Shown here: piece by piece, positions 56,014-64,000 of the stretch
Position numbering within the stretch: position 1 is the first letter of the stretch
Layout: each line of letters opens with the position of its first letter
Source of the DNA: Chara braunii
Taxonomy: Eukaryota > Streptophyta > Charophyceae > Charales > Characeae
Direction: 5' to 3'
Length of the DNA stretch: 64,000 nucleotides
NCBI GenBank assembly: GCA_003427395.1
Contig: BFEA01000108.1
Span: 2,759,012-2,823,011, forward strand
Notes under the pieces: generated by a model
What the model saw: the letters and a program-made list of their open reading frames with translations, nothing else
Told to the model about the DNA's origin: nothing
Databases searched by the model: none
Translations under genes and position numbers: made by a program

Positions 56014-56574
56014 ACAAAACGATGAAACCTTATGGCTACCAGGGTCCCGTACTATAGGCCCCCCGCCGGACTCCCTGTGGCTTTCCGCTGCAAGGAAGCA
56101 CGCACTCCACGATTGCGGCTCATGTAGGTTCCTACCAACTCCTAGGCGTGGTAGAGTCGGGTAGACACATTGCCACCAATGCCCAGGGAATCAAAGTGGT
56201 TCTCCATATAGCCTGTTTGACACTTCAGTCGGCCACGACTGATATGGATTCAATGAGGGCTCATAACATTTATTAGCTACCGTTGTCCATATTTCTGGAC
56301 TCTACTTCAGACTCGCTAAAGGACGTTAGTCTACTTGAGGGACTATCGGCACAGGAGGTGGCAAAATGGTTGCACTATACTGATGCAGTCGATGAATTCA
56401 CATCAGAGAACTTTATCACAAGCTTGAACGACCAGAGAAGGGGATGGTCCCCCCTCCCCTTAGGGAACGCTGATTGTCGCAAGGCGGAAGGGGTACTGCA
56501 GTGAAGGTAAAGCCAGCAGATAGTCGCATCCAAAAACCTTGCGGCAGAGGGTCAGGTCATGGTTCTACCAAGTA

Positions 56575-57373
56575 GAATCAGACTGACAACCTGGAATGTG
56601 CAAGGCTTTGGCAACAGTAATGGAAAGTTCAAGAAAAATCTAGGTTTAAAGATTGGCTGCATGCGCAGAATGTTCAAATTGCGTGCCTACAAGAAACCAA
56701 ACTAAACCAAAGGAAACTATCTACCATTCTCACTGGTGGGAGGGTCCCCAGGTTTGGTCTCCGGCAGTAGGAACAAAGGGAGGGGTAGCTATCTTGGTAA
56801 ATAAACATATGGATATTACGATACATGATCAGTACCATGATAATGAAGGCCGCTGGGCGTGGCTCAACTTTTCCAGAGACTCAGAGGAATGAGCGGTTAT
56901 GACAATTTAGGCGCCAGTGGAGTATCCCGCCGGACCCGCCCGTCTGGTCTTTTTGGATGAACTTGCGTCCACCCTCCCAAATGTGGAAAACCTTATCATT
57001 TGTGGGGATTGGAGCAGGAAGTTAAATCCTGGCCTAGAGACCCTCACAGCCAAGCCCTTGAGGGCAAACTCTTCACGGTTGACGACTTTCGGCGAAACCC
57101 AAAATCTGGTAGACATCTATCGGACGTTCAACTCACAAGCAAATGGCTTCACATTTGTTGGGCCTACCCCGACCCCCACGTCCCCAACCCCTAGAAAAAG
57201 ACTGCACTTTTTTCTAATCAGAGGGGCTCCTTGGGACCGCAGTATGTGGTGTGACGTGTTCCCGGGGTCTATCCCAGACGACCACCCAGTCTTGCTGGAC
57301 ATCCTACCCAAAGATACGATAGAACGGTATCACCCCCCTTTCAGGTTAAACATTAACCTGATCCAGGGGTGCT
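56575..57373 (+). pseudogene. LINE-2 endonuclease domain
   Basis: Frames together give LTTWNVQGFGNSNGKFKKN, a break, then QETK (one frame near 56690), GTKGGVAILVNKHMDI, LIICGDWSRKLNPGLETL (the usual Asn after GDW is Ser), NLVDIYRTF, FTFVGPTPTPT and DDHPVLLDILPKD (Ser-Asp-His reads Asp-Asp-His). These are the endonuclease motifs of plant LINEs. At least three frame changes and a stop break the domain. Confidence 0.75.
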
Positions 57374-58069
57374 AGATTGGATCAATGCACATATGGTCAA
57401 ATGACCACTCGCCAAGCACCTCTTCGCGAACTATTTCCAATGGGCAGGCACAGGTATTGCCTTATAACCTTTTCAAGAATGAAAGCAGCCAATAAAAAGT
57501 GGAAAGAAACCTCTCATAAAAACGATCATCCAAGCAGAAAAGAAGATGGGGAGAGACCCATTCTCAGACTATTATTGGTCAAGCAAAAAACAGTCCCGGC
57601 CCAACTGGAGGCCTTCGAAATTAAGAAACAAGCAGAGTTCAGGTATTATTGGGTACGGTAGAATGACCAAATTAACGTTCACTCTTTATTGCGCAGCCAA
57701 TCCAAATCCTTAATTAGGGAATTTTCTCACCCTTTCAATGCCTCTACACCAATAGCTTTTGACACTGTAGAAATGTGCAGCTATGCTTTAGACTATTTCA
57801 GGGATATTGTCACTTCCATAAGACCTCTGGACTTCCCTAGGCTGGATATGACACAAATCTCACCCTGAGTTAGGTGTTGCTGTATTACAAGCTTATGTTT
57901 TTACTATTCTAATATGTATTTACCTAAATGACACTTTAAATCTTCATTAACCACTTTCTCCCGTGGTCTCTGGTGACACAACCGCCGCGAAGCGTTCATC
58001 TTTCCCACCCACCCCAGGGTGGGGTGGTGTCGGCTCCAATTCTTTTCTTGGCCAGACAGCGAATTTTTC

Positions 58070-59611
58070 GCGAAGGGTTATTTCACAAGCCGCTGCAGCA
58101 GACCTAGACAGACCAATGGAAAACGAACTACTAGCTGCAGCGAGGCCTATGGCTAAGGGGAAGTGCCCAAGGCTAAATGACTTGCCCTGTCTGGGAGTCC
58201 TTTGTCCCATTTTTGTGTGAAATATATAACCAGGCCCTCCACGCGGGGCGCTCTCCAACAGACTTCACCAAGGGGATTATCTCGTTAATGTACAAAAAAA
58301 GTGACAAAAGAGATGTACGCAACTGACGCCCGATCTCTGTGCTTAACGTCACTTATAAATTGTTTGCTAAAACACTAGCCCTGCGCCTAGCCAGGCTTTT
58401 GCCTGACCTGATAGGATGGGAACAAGGAGCCTTTGTTAAAGGTCGCTCCATATTCGAAAACATAACGGCGACCATTCAAGCTCTGGAGGTGATCGCAAAG
58501 GAAAAAAAGGATGTCGCCGTCTTACTCCTGGATATGGAGAAGGCATACGACAAGGTGGGGTGGACGTTTGTCCATAGGCTTTGGCCCTGGTTTTAGTACC
58601 TGGGTAAGCGCGAGCTATGAGGGGACTAACTCAGTTGTTCTGGTTAACGGGAGACTCATAAGAATTCCAACTATCACGATCTTTAAGACAAGGGCGCCCG
58701 TTGCCCCCCCCTTGCTTTTTGTCCTACAGTTGGAAGTCCTACTTGACAATATTAGGACCACCCCTGCGATCACAGAGTTAAAACTCTCCCCTGACCTTGA
58801 GTGGAAAGGAGGGGGCATCGCAGACAACCTAACAGTAGCATGTGACAATAACCCAATAGCATTAAATCAGTTACGAAAGGTTATAGATACCTATTGTGAT
58901 TTATCGGAAGCTTCCATTAACTGGAATAAATCTGTTTGTTTTCTCCCCCCCTCTCGGGTGCTGACTGTGGACAGGGGCTTGAAACAAGTTTCAGCCAACT
59001 CCTCTGACCGCTTCTTGGGGGTCCAGGTGTCGTTGACTGATTGCTCTACGGTGCAAGACTCTATACTCGCCGACAAAGTGGCTGCCAGGATTGTAGGATG
59101 GAAACGTAATTTCAAACTGCCGATCTTTGGTAGAGCTCTGGTGATCTCCTCAGCGGGCTTTTCCCTTCTCTGGTTTCCTCTTTCGGTGCACCTCCTAGGG
59201 GAAAAGGCGTATTTACGTATCAAGAGAGATGCAGCTCATTGCCTGTGGAAACCAGCTTCAGAAAGCCAGCAAGGTTTCATCTGGAAGCTGGTTTGGCAGA
59301 TAGTTGCCCAATCACGAATACAAGGGGATCTGGGAATTTTGGACCCATTGCAGGAAAATTTGGCTTTATTGTGCAAATGGGTGACAGCGGCACTTTTTGG
59401 TACACACTCAAGTTATGGACTCGTCTGGCAGAATATATATTGGCAAAGGAATGGGGTTTGCATAGACCAGCAGATGTGTGGTTGTGTTGCCTCATTCCCT
59501 CCTTTGTTGCTAGGAAACAACAGTCCAGGCTTTGGCGAAGCATTCTCTGTGCCTGGCATAAAATCTGTCCACAAACCCTCAGGCCACCGGAAACAAGAGA
59601 GGAAATTCTGA
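58070..59611 (+). pseudogene. LINE-2 reverse transcriptase
   Basis: The N-terminal RT segment reads DRPMENELLAAARPMAKGKC, then YKKSDKRDVRN, a TGA, RPISVLNVTYKLFAKTLALR, WEQGAFVKGRSIFENITATI and AVLLLDMEKAYDKVGW, with the first catalytic Asp. A frame change at about 58590 leads to APVAPPLLFVLQLEVLLDNI and GGGIADNLTVACDNN. The FADD box is IADN, so a catalytic Asp is lost. The thumb follows (DRFLGVQVSL, IVGWKRNFKLPIFGRALVIS). The stretch 57374-58069 before it holds the poorly preserved linker and a possible small insertion near 57870. Confidence 0.8.
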
Positions 59612-59639
59612 ATCAGATCTTATTTTAGAACCCCTTCAT

Positions 59640-60272
59640 TGTTTCAGCAGGGGGTACATCGTTTAAAGCGGATAGAAGTCGTGGGTCTTTTGGAAATGCA
59701 TGGATTGAAAAAGTTGTCATACAGATTAAACACATTTGGGACAGGGAGTCTGAAGACTGGCTGCCCATGGTGGACTTGAAGAAGAAACTCTCTAGGCTAC
59801 GGAATGTCGACGAAAACTATAGACTGATTCAAAAGGGTATTCCTCCCTACTGGGTTTCAATGTTGCCAACTACAGTAGAGCACAATCAAGGGACTTGGCT
59901 TATAGATCCGGATGACACTCAGTTGGTCCTAAGAGTTGGGGCCCCGAATTGGCACAAGGGATCAAGGTGCAGACTTGGACACAGAAAGTGCAAGCCTCGA
60001 CACCTCTGCCGTTGACCAGATTGGAGGATAGGATCGTTCCCTCAACAGTGGGGTTTACAGAATCTCGAGTCTGGCTCAGTTCTCTGAAAGGAAAGGTGGT
60101 TGCCACCCTTATAGTGGAAGATCCAAACCTCCAGATCGCGGGATTCGAGTGTGAGTGGCCCATGGGCCGATTTTGCTCAGGACTTTGCGTACAAGAAGGG
60201 TTCAAAACGGGGGGCCCTGATCCCTTGCTGAACTCTAGGCTGAGAAAGCACATGCGCCACTGCAAGGAATAA
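59640..60272 (+). pseudogene. LINE-2 ORF2 C-terminal remnant
   Basis: Two overlapping frames (59767-60015, 59949-60272) with VDLKKKLSRLRNVDENYRLI, KGIPPYWVSMLPTT and WLSSLKGKVVATLI. They follow the RT in the same strand and have no CX2C...HX4C motif like LINE-1. The function is unknown; it is assigned by position only. Confidence 0.4.
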
Positions 60273-60308
60273 GCTTCAGACAAAGATCGGCCGACAGAAT
60301 ATCTGGAA

Positions 60309-60452
60309 ACGAACGAAACAACCAAGGACCCGACAGCGGATACAAGGATCTCGAAGCGAAAAGGTGAACTGGAGGCTGGTCCTTCCAACGAACGAAACAA
60401 CCAAGGACCCGACAGCGGATACAAGGATCTCGAAGCGAAAAGGTGAACTGGA
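60309..60452 (+). repeat. Tandem duplication, 79-bp period
   Basis: AACGAACGAAACAACCAAGG through AAGGTGAACTGGA occurs at 60309-60373 and 60388-60452 with no difference seen over 65 bp. It lies just after the LINE-2 ORF2 end. Confidence 0.9.
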
Positions 60453-60893
60453 ATCTGGTCAGGAAGGACCAGCCGATAGTTTACCACGGCGACACGTTTT
60501 CCTCATGCGAGCCTTATCAGCCATGGATAAATAATTAATTATTATTTTTTCCTAAATTTATTTTCTCCAAAAAAAATATTCGTAGTAGCGAACTAGTATT
60601 TAGACACGGGCATCGAAGAGCTCGTCACGGCTTGAGCAGAATGGAGTAGAAGGGCTGTGGAGGCGTAGAGTGGTGAACGCCTGGATGTAATGTGGTTATT
60701 CTGTGAGAGTAAAGCTCCAACTACATTGCAATTTTGAGTAATTCTCTGTGTGAACCGGGTGGACGACTCTGCATGTGCGCTTAGGAACGCCTGCCTGGTG
60801 CCATCGAGTGGCTTCCGCACTTTCAAGATTGCCACTCATATGTGCATTCTGTTGTGTTGTATCGAGAAGTTATATGTATCTTTATCATCGGCG

Positions 60894-60968
60894 TGTGTGT
60901 GTGTGTGTGTGCGCATGTATGTCTGTGTGTGTGTGTGCGAGAGAGAGAGAGAGAGAGAGAGATTGGAA

Positions 60969-61062
<94 letters not shown>

Positions 61063-61063
61063 N

Positions 61064-61137
<74 letters not shown>

Positions 61138-61155
61138 ACTAAGAGAGAGAGAGAG

Positions 61156-61190
<35 letters not shown>

Positions 61191-61192
61191 AC
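60894..61192. repeat. (GT)n/(GA)n compound microsatellite
   Basis: GT, GA, GT, long GA (with one N at 61063) and GT tracts follow one another. Assembly across it is doubtful. Confidence 0.95.
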
Positions 61193-61229
61193 GCCGCGCT
61201 GCGCTGCGCCTTCGCCCGCCCGCGCAGCG

Positions 61230-61240
61230 CGATCTTGGGG

Positions 61241-61275
<35 letters not shown>

Positions 61276-61451
61276 GTGGGTGGCGCGGGGGTGGGGCGAC
61301 CCCTCCCCCACCACTCAATCAATCAATCAATCAACGAAAAAAAAAAAGGCAAAATCGAATGAATCTTCCGCTAGAACATGGAAATATACAATACTTCGTG
61401 TGTGTGTGTGTGTGTGGGCCTGTTGGGGGTGGGGGGGCGACCCACCCCCCC

Positions 61452-61482
<31 letters not shown>

Positions 61483-61570
61483 CGGAAAAAAAAAAGCAAA
61501 ATCGAATGAATCTTCCGCTAGAACATGGGAATATACAATCCTCCCTCTGTGTGTGTGTGCGCCTGTGGGG

Positions 61571-61614
<44 letters not shown>

Positions 61615-61640
61615 CCAACCAATCAATCAACGGGAAAAAA
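61230..61640 (+). repeat. Compound tandem repeat: GT tract, G-rich, (CAAT)n, A-tract
   Basis: Three successive units share the order GT tract, GGGGCGACCC-type G/C-rich hairpin, (CAAT)n, CAACG-A tract, and (in two units) AAAATCGAATGAATCTTCCG to ATATACAATAC. The period is about 150-170 bp and each unit is itself built from simple repeats. Confidence 0.8.
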
Positions 61641-61674
61641 AAAGAAGAAACAAGTGCGGTAGTAGCACACTTTC

Positions 61675-62670
61675 AAACTGTAAAGGCAAAAAGAACACTA
61701 ATGGGCAACGAAAAAATGGCCGTAGTTCGAAAAGGCAGACATAACACTAATGGGCAATGAAGATATAGCCCAAGTTCGAAAAAGGCCGAAACATCGCCTT
61801 TTCGTAGGCCGTTTCCACGAATGCATCTGCCCAGATTATTAGCTAGGTTCGTTCCTTGTTGTGCTGTCTTTTTTTTTTTGCTGCCGACACTTGATTTCGT
61901 GCCCTGCCAACGAGCAGAGCGTTTTCCACGGAGAACAGACGTGCAGACGACAAATGCATCTGGCCAGAATCCCACCTTGTTTCATCTTTTTTCTTTGTGT
62001 TCTTTTTTGTGGGTTTTTCTTACCTGCGCTTTCCACGGAGAGCTGACACTTGCAACGAGGAGGGCTCCAACTGCTCTGACGTCCACTGTACAGCAGTTGC
62101 ATTTTTTTTTTCTTTTTTATTTCGTTTTCTTGTTTTTTTTTGTTTCTTTTCTGTAGAGTACCAGAAAAGAGTACAATGGGACCCAGGCTCGACAAAACTC
62201 GGCCCCATGGTTGGGCCACGGCCGAGATGTCTCGGCCACACCCGAGATTGGCTACGGCCGAGATGTCTCGGCCACACCCCAGATTGGCCACGGCCGAGAT
62301 GCCTCAGCCACACCCCAGATTGGCTACGGCCGAGATGTCTCGGCCACACCCCAGATTGGCCATGGCCCACTGCCGAGATGTCTTGGCCACACCCCAGATT
62401 GTCCATGCCCCAGATGTCTCCAGCACACCCAACGGCCGTGGCCCGACTATAGGGCTGTGTTTTTTTTTGTTTTTTTTTTCCCTGCTCCGTGCGGCACGGC
62501 GCGACGCGAGCAAGGAAAAAAAAAAAAAAAAAAAGCGGCCACGAAAAACGATATTTCTGCCTTTTCAAACTTGGGGCCTGATGTTACCGCCTTGTAATGT
62601 TACGACTGCCTTTTCGAACTACGGCCTTTTTTTCATTGCCCATTATTGTTTCTTTTGCCCTTTCAAACTT
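61675..62670. repeat. Inverted repeat with 65-bp arms
   Basis: 61675-61740 (AACACTAATGGGCAACGAAA, GGCCGTAGTTCGAAAAGGC) is found inverted at about 62608-62672 with few differences. A partial third copy directly follows the left arm (61743-61790). The interior includes the minisatellite at 62219. Confidence 0.75.
62219..62425 (+). repeat. 36-bp minisatellite, about six units
   Basis: Each unit contains the palindrome GGCCGAGATGTCTCGGCC followed by ACACCCCAGATTGGC. Later units degenerate. The period is a multiple of three, so 12-residue repeats (GRDVSATPQIGY on +, ANLGCGRDISAV on -) appear in open frames on both strands; there is no evidence of translation. Confidence 0.9.
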
Positions 62671-62934
62671 CGTTTGTACTTGCCCCCAAAAAAAAATGCG
62701 CTGTTTTTTTTTTTTTTTTTTTTTTAATACCTTCACCCACCCAGAACCCCCGACACAAAAATTAGTTTTTAAAACTTTTTTTTTTGTTTTTTTTTGTTTG
62801 AGGGGGTGGGGCTGGGATGCGCCGCCCCATGGCGCTTTCCAAATCCCCAACCCCCCTCCCCACCGGCAGCCACGCGTCCGCGAAGTGACAGTCCGCGCCC
62901 GCGGGGGTGGCGGACTCGGCCGCGTCCGCGAATC

Positions 62935-63205
62935 GGCCGCGCTTGTCCGCCGCCGAGGGTGTTTCGTAGCTGGCCAGGGGTCAGCCGGAAGCATCAGGAC
63001 CAACCCTCTTTGCTGGGCAATTTGCTTTGCCTATCCTCCAGCCCCCTCCCCTTCAAACACCGGCAGTCTCCGCTCAATGCCGCTTGGGGGGCTAGGTGGC
63101 AGGCACCAAGCTTTTCCCAGGAAGGAACATGAGGCCGATGGAGATTGAAGCCAAGAGGCCCAAGACCTTCTGAATGCCACTTGTGAACTGAGCTAGGCCA
63201 CTGGA
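62935..63205 (-). mobile_element. SINE copy S3
   Basis: Minus-strand head GTGGCCTAGCTCAGTT (63191-63206) and CACAAGTGGCATTCAGAAGG, a degenerate B-box region (GGCTTCAATCTCC), then the family body CCTTCCTGGG, TGCCACCTAG and AAGCGGCATTGAGCGG. The 3' part fades near 62935 in a GC-rich stretch. Confidence 0.7.
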
Positions 63206-63334
63206 CAAGCGAAAAAATAGGATACATACACTGTTAGGATAGATTTGACAATGGATGGTAGCCCTCGACCGGTCGGATGCTGACCCGTTAACCATCCTTA
63301 GCTAATCATTGCCGCTGACCGGTACGCACCCCAC

Positions 63335-63578
63335 TGGTCCCCTGGCAAAAAATCCAGGGTACAGGGGGGTCGCCAGGGGTCCTAACATGCCCCAAAGGCC
63401 CAAACACGTCCCACCAAACCCCAAGCAAACATCCCCAAAGCACACCCCATCCCTGTTGACCCCCTGGCAAAAAATGCAGGGTTTCGGACGCACAGGAGGG
63501 TCATCAGGGGTCCTAACGCGTCCCAAGGGCCCAAACATGCCCCACTAACAAAGCAAACATCCCCCAAGCACACCCCAA
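63335..63578 (+). repeat. Two tandem copies of a 122-bp unit
   Basis: CCCTGGCAAAAAATSCAGGGT, then GGGTC-CAGGGGTCCTAAC and GCAAACATCCCC-AAGCACACCCC, in two copies starting near 63335 and 63457. Each unit opens with a hairpin-like CCCTG...CAGGG. Confidence 0.8.
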
Positions 63579-64000
63579 CGACCCCCGTAAGGGCCATATC
63601 GCAACATAAAACACCTCCCCAACACCTCCACCCGTCCCCCTGAACACCCCCAACCACCCCACAAACAACCCCCAAACAACAAAACCTAGACACAAATTTT
63701 ACACCTGCATATTTGGGTTGCCCAATTGAAACTCGCGCTACAACAGACCCACCAACTTCAGTCCTTTTGCCTTTTGACTCTTTTGAGACTCTTAACCTGA
63801 TGTGGCCGCCCTTGTTCCAGAAAGCGTGGACTACCCTCTGCTGACCGATAGGCCCGGTAAACCGGTTGCAGAGAGGGAGAAGAGGAGAACAAACGACGGG
63901 CTGTGTCAATCTGTTCCATCGGAGTTTCACCTATCATTTACTGCCAGACAGAGCTGCCCGGCAAACCATAGGCAGAATGTATATTCATGTATACATGTAT
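63579..64000. other. Unassigned C-rich sequence to the window end
   Basis: C/A-rich with repeated CAACCCCC-like words up to 63690, then ordinary composition. The long minus-strand open frame (63382-63930) is Gly/Val-rich read-through of the C-rich strand with no domain. Confidence 0.4.

Larger units (their letters stand above)
54060..60275 (+). mobile_element. Non-LTR retrotransposon LINE-2
   Basis: A plus-strand LINE of about 6.2 kb with ORF1 (54127-56013) and ORF2 split into endonuclease (56575-57373), reverse transcriptase (58070-59611) and a C-terminal part (to 60272). The family differs from LINE-1. The ends are uncertain: no poly(A) tail directly after 60275 and no target duplication found. 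Frame breaks often coincide with C or G runs, and the RT catalytic box is altered, so it is inactive. Confidence 0.8.

Noticed and set aside
61315-61640. CRISPR-like array of short direct repeats
   Set aside because: Units are simple (CAAT)n and GT tracts without unique spacers, in a eukaryotic transposon-rich context; no cas-like genes.
60823-61760. Long frames of 145-300 codons through the 61-kb microsatellite
   Set aside because: Simple-repeat translation, including an N; no domain content.
62020-62727. Protein with 12-residue repeats
   Set aside because: Open frames on both strands arise from the 36-bp period; no start context, signal or flanking coding sequence supports a gene.

Overview
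The window looks like nuclear DNA of a streptophyte, most plausibly a charophyte alga such as Chara braunii. This is inferred from the style of the gypsy gag/pol proteins, an initiator-tRNA-Met type primer site, plant-type LINEs and a PIF/Harbinger element; I could not search a database. It is one draft-assembly contig with a 505-base gap (33539-34043). I see no intact protein-coding host gene and no rRNA, functional tRNA or CRISPR array. About 37 kb is assignable to transposable elements, nearly all broken by stops, frameshifts and deletions, and much of the rest is tandem, inverted or dispersed repeats.

Layout. 1-1354: one possible spliced terminal exon pair, then unassigned sequence. 1355-7310: a decayed Ty3/gypsy chromovirus on + (Gypsy-1), interrupted by a minus-strand Helitron (about 1680-6452) with a 91-bp piece of integrase on both sides of it. 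7529-7777: a dense cluster of TTGAC (W-box core) sites. 8205-22342: a second chromovirus on the minus strand (Gypsy-2) with recognisable gag, protease, RT, RNase H, integrase, chromodomain, primer site and LTR pieces; its 5' LTR is split by a plus-strand LINE (LINE-1, about 15441-21575). A related stand-alone LTR lies at 36465-37545.

22343-41230 has no recognisable genes. It holds a tRNA-headed SINE, several degenerate tandem arrays, TTAA-flanked MITEs, a 2.2-kb element with long terminal inverted repeats (29790-32032), microsatellites with large hairpins, and the gap. 41234-48108 is a complete PIF/Harbinger-type transposon: 31-bp terminal inverted repeats, a 3-bp TAA target duplication, a broken transposase on minus, putative accessory reading frames on plus, and a MITE nested inside. 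49117-53160 holds a further MITE, SINE copies and duplicated segments. 54060-60275 is a second LINE (LINE-2) with a fairly long ORF1 and a mutated ORF2. 60276-64000 is microsatellite, a 36-bp minisatellite, a 65-bp inverted repeat, another SINE copy and a 122-bp tandem repeat.

No operons or cooperating host genes are seen. The relationships are those of nesting: the LINE is younger than Gypsy-2, the TTAA MITE is younger than the Harbinger element, and the Helitron probably entered Gypsy-1. The least explained items are the TTAA-targeting MITE family with an internal hairpin, the four-copy SINE family, the W-box cluster and the 2.2-kb inverted-repeat element with duplicated cargo.
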